NCBI GenBank assembly: GCA_964605155.1
Contig: CAZSAK010000003.1
Coordinates: 123,731-187,730, forward strand
Length of the DNA stretch: 64,000 nt
Source: CAZSAK01 sp964605155
GTDB lineage: Bacteria > Pseudomonadota > Gammaproteobacteria > SZUA-140
Direction of reading: 5' to 3'
Shown here: positions 19,134 to 28,206 of the stretch, in pieces
Layout: each line of letters begins with the position of its first letter
How positions within the stretch are numbered: position 1 is the stretch's first letter
Notes under the pieces: model-generated
Told to the model about the DNA's origin: nothing
Databases searched by the model: none
Seen by the model: the letters and a program-made list of their open reading frames with translations, nothing else
Translations under genes and position numbers: made by a program

Positions 19134-19913
19134 ATGCGAATTGCGTTAGGCATTGAATACGACGGTGCCGATTTTTCCGGATGGCAGATCCAGGAAAACA
19201 CCCGCACCGTGCAGGGCAGCCTCGAGCAGGCGTTATCCGGCGTCGCCGATCACCCGGTGCGTGTCGTCTGTGCCGGCAGAACGGATGCCGGCGTGCATGC
19301 GGTGGGGCAGGTGGTCCACTTCGATACCGCTGCGACACGCGATGCACGCGCATGGGTGATGGGAACCAACGCCAATCTGCCCGACGAGATCGCCGTATTG
19401 TGGTCGATGCCGGTCGCTGACACCTTTCACGCCCGCTACTCGGCTCTGCAACGACACTATCGATATGTGATATTCAACCGCCCGGTCAGGCCCTCATTGC
19501 TGTCTTGCCGGGTGGGTTGGGAATACCGCCCGCTCGATGAGCAGCGTATGGCCGACGCTACCCGCTACCTGGTTGGTGAACATGATTTTTCATCGTTTCG
19601 TGACAGCCAGTGCCAGGCCAAGAGCCCGGTACGCACAGTCATGCAACTCGAGGTCTCGCGCCGGGGTGAGTTTATCTTTATCGATGTCGTCGCCAACGCC
19701 TTTCTGCATCACATGGTGCGCAATATCGCCGGTGTATTGATGGCGATCGGCGCAGGCAAGCGCGAACCGCGGTGGGCGCAGGAGGTGCTCGAGGCCAGGG
19801 ACAGGACACTGGGTGGAGTCAACGCCCCGCCCGGCGGCCTGTATCTGATCGGCGTCGTCTATCCCGTTGATTTTTCGATACCCTACCTTCCGCAACGCCC
19901 CGTCGTTTGGTAA
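19134..19913 (+). CDS. truA: tRNA pseudouridine(38-40) synthase
   Basis: 259 residues. TruA isomerises uridines 38-40 in the anticodon arm of many tRNAs. Seen: IALGIEYDGADFSGWQIQEN, the catalytic aspartate in CAGRTDAGVHAVGQVVHFDT, HARYSALQRHYRYVI, and FLHHMVRNIAGVLMAIG. It heads the conserved run truA-trpF-trpB-trpA-accD. In Pseudomonas fimV lies upstream; here pgi does. Confidence 0.95.
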   Translation: MRIALGIEYDGADFSGWQIQENTRTVQGSLEQALSGVADHPVRVVCAGRTDAGVHAVGQVVHFDTAATRDARAWVMGTNANLPDEIAVLWSMPVADTFHARYSALQRHYRYVIFNRPVRPSLLSCRVGWEYRPLDEQRMADATRYLVGEHDFSSFRDSQCQAKSPVRTVMQLEVSRRGEFIFIDVVANAFLHHMVRNIAGVLMAIGAGKREPRWAQEVLEARDRTLGGVNAPPGGLYLIGVVYPVDFSIPYLPQRPVVW

Positions 19914-19942
19914 TCTGCCTTATTTGGTAGTCTTATAAATAG

Positions 19943-20569
19943 ATGCGAATTCGAATCAAGATCTGCGGCATCACGCGCCCCGAAGACGCACTGACCGCGG
20001 CCACACTCGGCGCCGATGCCATCGGCCTCATCTTTTACCACGACAGCCCGCGCCTGGTGACGATCGAACAGGCACAGGCGATCGTCGCCGCCCTGCCGCC
20101 CTTCGTCAACGCGGTCGGGGTGTTTGTCGACGCCGGGAACGATGAGATCCGTACGATATGCGAACAGGTGCCGCTGGATCTGATACAGTTTCACGGTGAC
20201 GAGACCCCGGATCAGTGCCGCGGCCCGGGCGTGCCGTACATCAAGGTGATCCGTGTCCGCGAGGGCCTGGATATCACCGGCTATGCCGGCCGCTATCCCG
20301 ATGCGCGCGGATTCCTGCTCGATACCTACCAGGAAGGCATACCCGGGGGCACGGGCAACCGCTTTGACTGGTCGTTCGTGCCCGCCGACTTGAAAAGGCC
20401 TATAATCCTCGCCGGCGGCCTGACGGTGGACAATGTTGCCGGCGCGATCGACACGCTGCGCCCCTATGGTGTCGATGTCAGCGGCGGGGTCGAAGCTTCC
20501 AGTGGCATCAAGGACCCGGACAAGATGGCGGCATTCATCGACAGCGTACGCAGCGCATCGAGAACTTGA
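19943..20569 (+). CDS. trpF: Phosphoribosylanthranilate isomerase
   Basis: 208 residues, TIM barrel. TrpF carries out the Amadori rearrangement of N-(5'-phosphoribosyl)anthranilate in tryptophan synthesis. Seen: RIKICGITRPEDALTAA (catalytic Cys), DAIGLIFYHDSPR, LIQFHGDE, LLDTYQEGIPGGTGNRFDW (catalytic Asp), and ILAGGLTVDNV with GVDVSGGVEASSGIKDP. 29 nt after truA. Confidence 0.96.
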   Translation: MRIRIKICGITRPEDALTAATLGADAIGLIFYHDSPRLVTIEQAQAIVAALPPFVNAVGVFVDAGNDEIRTICEQVPLDLIQFHGDETPDQCRGPGVPYIKVIRVREGLDITGYAGRYPDARGFLLDTYQEGIPGGTGNRFDWSFVPADLKRPIILAGGLTVDNVAGAIDTLRPYGVDVSGGVEASSGIKDPDKMAAFIDSVRSASRT

Positions 20570-20604
20570 TTGATAATCGTATTGAGATTTCGGATAGAGC
20601 ATTG

Positions 20605-21837
20605 ATGGCGGAGAAACTGAAACAAGCGGCCCGGCACAGTACGCAGTACAGCAAGCTGCCGGATGAGCGCGGGCACTTCGGTCCCTATGGCGGGCGCTTT
20701 GTCGCCGAGACCCTGATGGGTCCCATCGAGGAATTGCGTCAGGCCTACGAGCGTTACCTGCAGGATCCGGATTTCATCGCCGAACTGGACCGCGACCTGG
20801 CACAGTTCGTCGGTCGCCCGTCGCCGCTCTATCATGCCGAACGCTGGAGCAGGATACTGGGTGGTGCACAGATCTATCTGAAACGGGAAGACCTCAACCA
20901 TACCGGTGCCCACAAGATCAACAACACCGTGGGACAGGCCTTGCTCGCCAAACGCATGGGCAAGCGCCGCATCATCGCCGAGACGGGCGCCGGGCAGCAC
21001 GGCGTCGCGACCGCCACGGTTGCCGCGCGCTTCGGCATGGACTGTGTCATCTATATGGGTGCGGAGGATATCAAACGGCAGGCGATCAATGTCTACCGTA
21101 TGCGGCTGCTGGGCGCCGAGGTGGTCTCCGTGGAATCGGGTTCACGCACCCTGAAGGACGCCCTCAACGAGGCGATGCGTGACTGGGTAACCAACGTCGA
21201 CGATACCTTCTATATAATAGGTACGGTCGCGGGGCCGCACCCGTATCCCGCTATGGTGCGGGATTTCCAGGCCGTCATCGGCCGCGAGGCGCGCAGCCAG
21301 ATCCTGGAACAGGCGGGCAAACTGCCCGATGCGCTGGTGGCCTGCGTCGGCGGCGGTTCCAACGCCATCGGACTGTTTCATCCCTTCCTCGATGACGCTG
21401 TCGCCCTCTACGGTGTCGAGGCGGCGGGCGAGGGTCTCAAAACAGGTCATCACGCGGCGCCTTTGTGCGCGGGCAAGCCCGGCGTGCTGCACGGTAACCG
21501 CACCTACCTGATGGAAGACAGGGACGGCCAGATCATCGAGACGCATTCGATCTCGGCCGGTCTCGACTACCCGGGCGTCGGCCCCGAACACGCCTGGCTC
21601 AAGGACAGCGGCCGGGCCACCTACGTGGCCGTGACTGATGATGACGCGCTGCAGGCCTTTCATGACCTGACCTGCATCGAGGGCATCATGCCGGCGCTGG
21701 AGTCGAGCCATGCACTTGCCTATGCCGCCAGGATCGCGCCCACCATGAACGCCCACGACATCATGATCATCAACCTGTCGGGGCGCGGCGACAAGGATAT
21801 CCATACGGTCGCGGAACACGAGGGGATCAAGGTGTGA
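20605..21837 (+). CDS. trpB: Tryptophan synthase beta chain
   Basis: 410 residues from the ATG at 20605. A TTG at 20566 overlapping the trpF stop would add 13 residues; the ATG has the AG-rich GGATAGAG at proper distance. TrpB condenses indole with serine via PLP. Seen: GPYGGRFVAETLM, the PLP lysine in EDLNHTGAHKINNTVGQALL, AETGAGQHGVATATVAARFG, and the phosphate-binding CVGGGSNAIGLFHPF. The end overlaps trpA by 4 nt (GTGA), coupling the two subunits. Confidence 0.96.
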   Translation: MAEKLKQAARHSTQYSKLPDERGHFGPYGGRFVAETLMGPIEELRQAYERYLQDPDFIAELDRDLAQFVGRPSPLYHAERWSRILGGAQIYLKREDLNHTGAHKINNTVGQALLAKRMGKRRIIAETGAGQHGVATATVAARFGMDCVIYMGAEDIKRQAINVYRMRLLGAEVVSVESGSRTLKDALNEAMRDWVTNVDDTFYIIGTVAGPHPYPAMVRDFQAVIGREARSQILEQAGKLPDALVACVGGGSNAIGLFHPFLDDAVALYGVEAAGEGLKTGHHAAPLCAGKPGVLHGNRTYLMEDRDGQIIETHSISAGLDYPGVGPEHAWLKDSGRATYVAVTDDDALQAFHDLTCIEGIMPALESSHALAYAARIAPTMNAHDIMIINLSGRGDKDIHTVAEHEGIKV

Positions 21838-22676
21838 CGCGCATCGACCGTTGTTTCGAGACACTGCGCGCGCAACACCGCAAGGCATTGATACCTTATG
21901 TCACTGCCGGTGATCCGCGCGCGGATATCACCGTACCCCTGATGCATGCCATGGCCGAGGCCGGCGCCGACATCATCGAGCTCGGCGTTCCCTTTTCGGA
22001 TCCGATGGCCGACGGACCCGTCATCCAGCGTGCCAGTGAACGTGCGTTGCAACACCATATCAGTCTGCGCCACGTGCTGGACATGGTCGCGGAGTTTCGC
22101 CGCAAAGACGACAGCACTCCGGTCGTGCTGATGGGTTATCTCAATCCGCTCGAGGTGATGGGCTATCGGCAGTTCGCGGGTGCGGCGCAATCGGCCGGTG
22201 TGGATGGCGTGCTGACGGTCGACCTGCCACCCGAGGAGGCCGACGAGTTCGTGACCTCGCTGCATGACCATGAATTGAACACGATCTTTCTTATCGCGCC
22301 CACGACGACAGATGAACGTATCGCGAAGATCTGCGCCGATGCCAGCGGCTTTGTCTATTATGTATCTTTAAAGGGTGTGACCGGCGCGGCGAGCCTCGAC
22401 ATCAAGACCGTCGCCGGGCGGATTGCGCATATCAAGCGATTCACCGATATGCCAATCGGCGTCGGTTTCGGCATCAAGGATGCGCAGACCGCAGCGCAGA
22501 TATCCCGCACTGCCGACGCGGTCATCGTCGGCAGTGCGCTGGTCAGTATCGTCGAGGAGTTTGCGGATCATTCCGACAGGATCATAGCGGAGATCACCTC
22601 ACGGATCGCCGCGATGCGCAAGGCCATCGATCAAGGCGATGACGAAGTCATACAGCAACAGGTTGGCAACAAGTAA
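21834..22676 (+). CDS. trpA: Tryptophan synthase alpha chain
   Basis: 280 residues from a GTG start overlapping the trpB stop. TrpA cleaves indole-3-glycerol phosphate to indole, which is channelled to TrpB. Seen: ALIPYVTAGDPRADITV, the catalytic glutamate in GADIIELGVPFSDPMADGPV, DLPPEEADEF, VYYVSLKGVTGA and GVGFGIKDAQTA. Full length. Confidence 0.96.
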   Translation: MTRIDRCFETLRAQHRKALIPYVTAGDPRADITVPLMHAMAEAGADIIELGVPFSDPMADGPVIQRASERALQHHISLRHVLDMVAEFRRKDDSTPVVLMGYLNPLEVMGYRQFAGAAQSAGVDGVLTVDLPPEEADEFVTSLHDHELNTIFLIAPTTTDERIAKICADASGFVYYVSLKGVTGAASLDIKTVAGRIAHIKRFTDMPIGVGFGIKDAQTAAQISRTADAVIVGSALVSIVEEFADHSDRIIAEITSRIAAMRKAIDQGDDEVIQQQVGNK

Positions 22677-22761
22677 TAACCTGTAATATCTTTCTTAACT
22701 GTATATGTTAATCTTATTAACATAAGTCAAACATGCAGGCGTATTTAAAAGTACATTTCAT

Positions 22762-23622
22762 ATGAGTTGGTTCCAAAAATTAATCCCCTCCAAAATCCGC
22801 ACCGATGGTAACAGAAAAAGTTCCATCCCCGAGGGCCTGTGGACCAAGTGCGAGGCATGCAGCCAGATCCAGTACCGGGCGGAACTTGAACGTAATCTCG
22901 ACGTGTGCCCGAAGTGCGGGCACCACAACCGCATCAGCGCGCGCCGTCGCCTCGAAACCTTTCTCGATCCTGAACCACGGGAGGAGATCGGCGCGGATAT
23001 CGAACCGGTGGATGTGCTCAAGTTCAGGGATTCCAAACGCTACCGTGACCGGATCAACCAGGCGCAAAAGACCACCGGGGAAAAAGACGCGCTGGTGACG
23101 ATCGATGGCCAGCTCAAGGGGATGCGCGTAGTGGCCGCGGCGTTCGAATTCAGTTTTATGGGCGGTTCCATGGGCTCGGTGGTCGGCGAACGCTTCGTGC
23201 GGGCGGTCAACGTCTGCCTGGATATGAAGCTCCCGCTGGTGTGTTTTTCCGCCAGCGGCGGCGCCCGCATGCAGGAGGCCCTGTTCTCGCTGATGCAGAT
23301 GGCCAAGACCAGTGCGGCGCTGGCGAAGATGAACGAAGCCCAAATTCCTTATATATCGGTGATGACCGACCCGACCATGGGCGGCGTATCGGCAAGCCTG
23401 GCGATGCTGGGCGATATCAACATCGCGGAACCGAATGCCCTGATCGGATTCGCCGGACCGCGGGTGATCGAGCAGACGGTGCGTGAGACCCTGCCCGAGG
23501 GATTCCAGCGTAGCGAATTCCTGGTGGAACACGGTGCGATCGACATGATCGTGGACCGCCGTGACATGCGCGATCGCATCTACGAAATACTGACCATGCT
23601 GTTGAATCGCACGTCCCATTAA
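22762..23622 (+). CDS. accD: Acetyl-CoA carboxylase carboxyltransferase subunit beta
   Basis: 286 residues. AccD with AccA transfers the carboxyl group from biotin to acetyl-CoA, giving malonyl-CoA. Seen: the N-terminal four-cysteine zinc ribbon (WTKCEACSQIQ ... DVCPKCGHHNR) and the crotonase-like core with FMGGSMGSVVGERFVRA, CFSASGGARMQEALFSLMQM and GVSASLAMLGDINIAEPNAL. It follows trpA after 85 bp, as in Xanthomonas-type gene order. Confidence 0.97.
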   Translation: MSWFQKLIPSKIRTDGNRKSSIPEGLWTKCEACSQIQYRAELERNLDVCPKCGHHNRISARRRLETFLDPEPREEIGADIEPVDVLKFRDSKRYRDRINQAQKTTGEKDALVTIDGQLKGMRVVAAAFEFSFMGGSMGSVVGERFVRAVNVCLDMKLPLVCFSASGGARMQEALFSLMQMAKTSAALAKMNEAQIPYISVMTDPTMGGVSASLAMLGDINIAEPNALIGFAGPRVIEQTVRETLPEGFQRSEFLVEHGAIDMIVDRRDMRDRIYEILTMLLNRTSH

Positions 23623-23705
23623 CATCCGGATGCCCGCACCCTGTTGTGACCGTAATAAAATCGGCGGCATGAACTGAGTTGTCTGCTTCCCTCACACACA
23701 CATCC

Positions 23706-25037
23706 ATGAACACGGCCGACGCCCGCTTTGCAACCCTCAAGGAATGGCTCGACTGGCAGGAGACCCTGCATCCCAGCAGGATCGACCTCGGGCTGGAGCG
23801 TGTCCGCACGGTGTTGCAGCGTATGTCCATTGAACACCCGTCATACGGGATCGTGATGATTGGTGGTACCAACGGCAAGGGTTCCAGCGTCGCGATGCTG
23901 GAATCCATCCTGCGCGCCGCCGGCTACCGGGTGGGGGCCTACACCTCGCCGCACGTATTGCGTTACAACGAGCGGGTGCGCATCGACGGCAGGGAGGCGA
24001 ACGATACGCAACTGTGCGAGGCCTTCGAGCGCATCGATCGGGCGCGCGAGGACATCTCGCTGACCTATTTCGAGTTCGGTACGCTGGCGGCCTTCGATAT
24101 CTTTCATCACACCGCTATTGATACAGGTGATACAGGCATCGATATCGCGCTACTCGAGGTCGGGATGGGCGGCAGGCTCGATGCGGTCAATGTGCTCGAC
24201 GGCGACGTCGCCATGGTGACCTCGGTCGATATCGACCATGTCGCCTGGCTGGGTGAGGACCGTGAGACCATCGGCTGGGAAAAGGCGGGCATCTTGCGTC
24301 AGGGCAGGCCGGTGGTGTGCGGTGACGCCCGCCCGCCCGGGACCCTGGTGCGCCATGCCAGGCAACTGGGCAGTCCGCTGTATCGTATCCGCTGCGAATA
24401 CGGTTATGAAACCAATGACGACGGCAGCTGGTCGTGGTGGGGTGCCGGGCAGCAGGTCTACGACGGCCTGCCGGTACCGTCACTGTACGGTCCGTACCAG
24501 CTCCGCAACGCCGCCGGTGTGATCATGGCGCTGGAACTACTCAGACCCCGGATCGCAGTCGACCGGTCCGCCATCGCCGCGGGTCTTGAGCGTGCAACGC
24601 TTGCCGGACGCTTCCAGGTCATCCCGCTGGCGCGGGACATCACCTGTATCCTCGATGTCGCGCATAATCCGCAGGCCGCGCAGGCACTGTCACAGGCATT
24701 GGCACTGCATCCCTGCCATGGCAGGACACATGTCGTGATGGGCATGTTGGTGGACAAGGATATCGCGGGCGTGATGCGCGAACTGCTGGAGACGGCGGAC
24801 AGCTGGCACCTGGCGGGGCTGGCGGTAGAACGCGGTACCACCGCGGACGACCTGGCCCAGGCGCTGGCCTTATCGGGCGAGGGCCTGACGCAACGCCAGT
24901 ACCCGGACGTAGCCGCGGCGTTCACTGGCGCCCGTGCCATGGCGCAGCCCGGCGACAGGATCGTGGTATGCGGATCGTTTTATACCGTGACCGGGGTCCT
25001 CAAGGCTCTCGATCATGATCGTTCTGGTATAGAATAG
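23706..25037 (+). CDS. folC: Dihydrofolate synthase / folylpolyglutamate synthase
   Basis: 443 residues from the ATG at 23706; an in-frame TTG at 23679 would add nine unconserved residues. FolC adds glutamate to dihydropteroate and to folates with ATP. Seen: MIGGTNGKGSSVAMLESIL (P-loop), YTSPHVLRYNERVRIDG, TYFEFGTLAAF, LEVGMGGRLDAVNV, SVDIDHVAWLGEDRETIG and the C-terminal ligase part LDVAHNPQAAQAL. Second folate gene in the window after folK. Confidence 0.95.
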   Translation: MNTADARFATLKEWLDWQETLHPSRIDLGLERVRTVLQRMSIEHPSYGIVMIGGTNGKGSSVAMLESILRAAGYRVGAYTSPHVLRYNERVRIDGREANDTQLCEAFERIDRAREDISLTYFEFGTLAAFDIFHHTAIDTGDTGIDIALLEVGMGGRLDAVNVLDGDVAMVTSVDIDHVAWLGEDRETIGWEKAGILRQGRPVVCGDARPPGTLVRHARQLGSPLYRIRCEYGYETNDDGSWSWWGAGQQVYDGLPVPSLYGPYQLRNAAGVIMALELLRPRIAVDRSAIAAGLERATLAGRFQVIPLARDITCILDVAHNPQAAQALSQALALHPCHGRTHVVMGMLVDKDIAGVMRELLETADSWHLAGLAVERGTTADDLAQALALSGEGLTQRQYPDVAAAFTGARAMAQPGDRIVVCGSFYTVTGVLKALDHDRSGIE

Positions 25038-25044
25038 CCCGCAT

Positions 25045-25707
25045 ATGTTATCAGCGCCAAAATCAACGGACGATGCCAGCAGGTTCAAGCAACGACTGAT
25101 CGGCGCATTGGTGTTGATCGCACTGGCGGTGATCGTCATCCCGCTCTTGCTTGATTTTCGCAAGGACTATGGCCATGTCATCAGGGGATCCAACATCCCG
25201 CCCAAGCCGGATGACTTTCGCGTCGAGGTCGTACCGATAAAACCGCCCCCTGAACTGCAAGACCAGCAAGCTGAAAAGTCCGCAGACGAGGAGGCACAGC
25301 AGGAGCTGTCTTCAGGGCCCGCCGCAACAACCGCCGGGTCCACGGAGACGACGACAAAGAAGGTGCCCACAGCTGAAAAACCCGCCTTAAAGGAGCCGCC
25401 GGCCGCGGCCGTTAAGACACCAGAGACGGCCGAACAGGAAACAGCCCGACAGGGACAGGCAGCGACAGAAGAACAGGCATGGGTCATACAGCTGGGCAGC
25501 TTTTCCTCCGCGGAGAACGCCGGGGACCTGCGGCGAAGGTTACAGGCAAAAGGTTACAAGTCATTTATCGACGAGGTGTCCGTCGACGGCAAGTCCATCC
25601 ATCGTGTACGCATCGGGCCGCTGGAGAACAAGGCCGAGGCGGAGGCCGTCAGGGACAAGGTGGCCATCGATATGAAGCTCGATGCACGGGTGTTCAGCTA
25701 TCCCTGA
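25045..25707 (+). CDS. dedD: DedD-like SPOR-domain cell-division protein
   Basis: 220 residues. A short cytoplasmic N-terminus, one transmembrane helix (residues ~18-37, GALVLIALAVIVIPLLL), a long Pro/Glu/Thr/Lys-rich periplasmic linker, and a C-terminal SPOR domain (from ~144, WVIQLGSFSSAENAGDLRRR to RVFSYP). SPOR domains bind denuded septal peptidoglycan. The place between folC and cvpA matches dedD. 7 nt after folC. Confidence 0.88.
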   Translation: MLSAPKSTDDASRFKQRLIGALVLIALAVIVIPLLLDFRKDYGHVIRGSNIPPKPDDFRVEVVPIKPPPELQDQQAEKSADEEAQQELSSGPAATTAGSTETTTKKVPTAEKPALKEPPAAAVKTPETAEQETARQGQAATEEQAWVIQLGSFSSAENAGDLRRRLQAKGYKSFIDEVSVDGKSIHRVRIGPLENKAEAEAVRDKVAIDMKLDARVFSYP

Positions 25708-25766
25708 GCCTTATTTAAGGTATCTTTTCACAGTCCCGAAATGGTAAAATATGAGATCTACACGTT

Positions 25767-26270
25767 ATGACATGGCTTGATTATGCGTTGATCATCATTG
25801 TCGCATTATCGGCATTGTTCGGATTCTACAGAGGCATTGTCAAAGAAGTCTTATCACTTGTCGGCCTGGTATTCTCGTTCTGGGTCGCCTTGAAATATTC
25901 ACAAAATCTTACCGGATTTTTTAGCGGGATGATCGAAAACGACAGTTTTCTCTATGGTGTGTCTTTCGTAGCACTGCTGCTCATCACGCTCGCCCTGTGG
26001 GCCATCATCACCTTCGTCGTCGGCAGGTTTATCAGACTCAGTGGTATCGGTGCGATCGATCGCGGCTTCGGCGCGGTGTTCGGTGTATTCAGGGGACTGC
26101 TGATCGTCACGGTGATGGTGTTCTTCGGCAACATGACGCCGCTGGCCGCGGGTGAACTGTGGCAACAGTCGGTGCTGATCGGGCCGTTCAAGGACGTCGC
26201 CAGCTGGGCGATGGACTTCAGGTCGAACGATGCGGACCGTGTCCTGCCGCCGGTGGATGAACTGCGATGA
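25767..26270 (+). CDS. cvpA: CvpA family membrane protein
   Basis: 167 residues with four predicted transmembrane helices. It begins MTWLDYALIIIVALSALFGF followed by the family's Y-R-G-x-V-x-E motif, with GIGAIDRGFGAVFGVFRGL further on. CvpA was named for colicin V production; in enterobacteria and vibrios it is linked to envelope and bile stress tolerance, and its biochemical role is unsettled. It sits directly upstream of purF, the classic cvpA-purF pair. Confidence 0.93.
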   Translation: MTWLDYALIIIVALSALFGFYRGIVKEVLSLVGLVFSFWVALKYSQNLTGFFSGMIENDSFLYGVSFVALLLITLALWAIITFVVGRFIRLSGIGAIDRGFGAVFGVFRGLLIVTVMVFFGNMTPLAAGELWQQSVLIGPFKDVASWAMDFRSNDADRVLPPVDELR

Positions 26271-26301
26271 GAGCGACTCGACACAACGAGGTCCTGTCCT
26301 G

Positions 26302-27813
26302 ATGTGCGGCATCGTCGGCATCGTCGGCAAGAGCTACGTCAACCAGGCCATCTATGACGGGCTGACGGTACTGCAGCATCGCGGCCAGGACGCCGCAGGC
26401 ATCATGACCTGCGACGGCAACAAGTTTTACCTGCGCAAGGAAAACGGCCTGGTCAAGGACGTCTTCGACACCGCGCACATGATCAACCTCGTCGGCAACA
26501 TGGGCATCGGCCATGTGCGTTACCCCACTGCCGGCTGCGAATCATCCGCCGAGGCCCAGCCCTTCTACGTCAACTCGCCCTACGGTATTGCGCTTGCGCA
26601 CAACGGCAACCTGACCAACGCGGAGGCACTCAAAAAGGAGCTGTTCCGCGACGACCGCCGCCACATCAACACCGAGTCGGATTCCGAGATCCTGCTGAAC
26701 GTGTTCGCCCACGAACTGCAGCGCTCGGGGGGGCTGCACATCGATCACAACGATATCTTCAAGGCGATCTCCGCGGTGCACCGGCGTTGCAGGGGCGGCT
26801 ATGCCGCCGTCGCCATGATCACGGGCTACGGCATCCTCGGCTTTCGCGACCCTTACGCCATCCGGCCGATCGTGTTCGGCAAGCGCGAGACCGACTATGG
26901 CCTGGAATACATGATCGCCTCCGAGAGCGTGGCACTCGACGTACTGGGTTTCGAGGTCGTCCGCGACATCGCGCCGGGTGAGGTGGTATTCATTACCCAG
27001 GAGGGTGCGCTGTACACCCACCAGTGCGCGGACAAACCTGTCTATTCACCCTGTATCTTCGAGCATGTCTACCTGGCGCGGCCGGACTCCGTTATCGACG
27101 ACATATACGTACACAAGGCACGCCTGCGCATGGGCGAAAAGCTCGCGGCCAGGATCAAGCGTGAGCATTCCGACCTGAAGATCGACGTGGTGATCCCGAT
27201 TCCGGATACCAGCCGCACCGCGGCACTGTCGCTGGCAGGCGAACTGGGCGTGAATTACCGCGAGGGATTCATCAAGAACCGCTACATCGGCCGGACCTTC
27301 ATCATGCCCGGTCAGAAACAGCGTAAGCGCTCGGTGCGACAGAAGCTCAACGCCATCGACCTGGAATTCAAGGACAAGAACGTGCTGCTGGTGGACGACT
27401 CCATTGTGAGGGGCACGACCTCGGAGCAGATCATCCATATGGCGCGCGAGGCGGGCGCGAAAAAGGTCTACTTCGCCTCGGCGGCACCTCCGGTGCGTTA
27501 CCCGAATGTCTACGGCATCGACATGCCGGCGGCGGAGGAACTCATCGCGCACAACCGTGACGTCGACGAGATCGCGCGCATCATCGGCGCCGACCGGATG
27601 ATCTACCAGGACCTCAACGACCTGATCGACGCGGTGCGCAGGGGCAACCCGAAGATCCGGCGCTTCGACACCTCGTGCTTCAGCGGCGAATACATCACCG
27701 GAGACGTCAGCAAACTGTATCTCGATCACCTCGAGGAGATGCGCAACGACGAGGCCAAGTCGAAACGCAGGAATGGGGAGGCGGATGTGATCGGTTTACA
27801 TAACGTCAACTAA
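26302..27813 (+). CDS. purF: Amidophosphoribosyltransferase
   Basis: 503 residues. PurF makes 5-phosphoribosylamine from PRPP and glutamine, the first step of purine synthesis. The ATG at 26302 is fixed by the N-terminal nucleophile Cys2 (MCGIVGIVG), exposed after Met removal. Other marks: LQHRGQDAAGIMT, GIGHVRYPTAG, GIALAHNGNLTN, and the PRPP-binding NVLLVDDSIVRGTTSEQII. It ends the cvpA-purF pair and is followed by a dispersed repeat. Confidence 0.97.
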   Translation: MCGIVGIVGKSYVNQAIYDGLTVLQHRGQDAAGIMTCDGNKFYLRKENGLVKDVFDTAHMINLVGNMGIGHVRYPTAGCESSAEAQPFYVNSPYGIALAHNGNLTNAEALKKELFRDDRRHINTESDSEILLNVFAHELQRSGGLHIDHNDIFKAISAVHRRCRGGYAAVAMITGYGILGFRDPYAIRPIVFGKRETDYGLEYMIASESVALDVLGFEVVRDIAPGEVVFITQEGALYTHQCADKPVYSPCIFEHVYLARPDSVIDDIYVHKARLRMGEKLAARIKREHSDLKIDVVIPIPDTSRTAALSLAGELGVNYREGFIKNRYIGRTFIMPGQKQRKRSVRQKLNAIDLEFKDKNVLLVDDSIVRGTTSEQIIHMAREAGAKKVYFASAAPPVRYPNVYGIDMPAAEELIAHNRDVDEIARIIGADRMIYQDLNDLIDAVRRGNPKIRRFDTSCFSGEYITGDVSKLYLDHLEEMRNDEAKSKRRNGEADVIGLHNVN

Positions 27814-27822
27814 ACTCATAAA

Positions 27823-27940
27823 TGCTGCACTTGGCGATACTTCGTTAAAAAACGAACTCACAATCCTCATTTACTATTCGTGTAAACTCCGGTTACTCGT
27901 TCGTTTTTGCCTCGTCTCGCCTGCGTTCGCTATTCATGAG
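27823..27940 (+). repeat. ~115-bp dispersed repeat, copy 2
   Basis: Best-formed copy: AAAAAACGAACTC and ACTCGTTCGTTTTT are inverted arms separated by the conserved core with CAATCCTCATTTACTATTCG and AACTCCGGTT, followed by CTCGTCTCGCCTGCGTTCGC. It starts about 10 nt after the purF stop codon. Related to 9565-9690 and 30650-30768. Confidence 0.75.
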
Positions 27941-28067
27941 AAAGGCACTAACAGGTCTGGCCGCTAGTAATCGTATTGACAATTACTGGGTTTTTACATA
28001 ATCTGTATCCAATGCGCCGATTTGATTTCAGCTTGCGGGCGCACAATAAATGCAGCTAAAGCGGGGA

Positions 28068-28100
28068 AGCCTGCTCTAGCTTTGCTAAGCGGGTTTTTTT
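28068..28100 (+). terminator. Candidate intrinsic terminator upstream of metZ
   Basis: AGCCTGCT pairs with AGCGGGTT (two to three G-T wobbles), and a run of seven T begins inside the 3' arm. It could end transcripts from purF or act as an attenuator in the 100-nt metZ leader. The stem is weak, so confidence is moderate. The rest of 27941-28206 shows no gene. Confidence 0.45.
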
Positions 28101-28206
28101 ATGTCCGCTCAAAATGGTGTGCTTGATGATGCTTTTCTGCGCACACCAATTTTGAGACAGGGTTAGGTACATGACCCGCTGTTTCACCAATCATTGGAGG
28201 TGACCA

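Noticed and set aside
27941..28206. Riboswitch (SAM or similar) in the metZ leader
   Set aside because: Only a weak terminator-like hairpin is present; I see none of the conserved aptamer elements.
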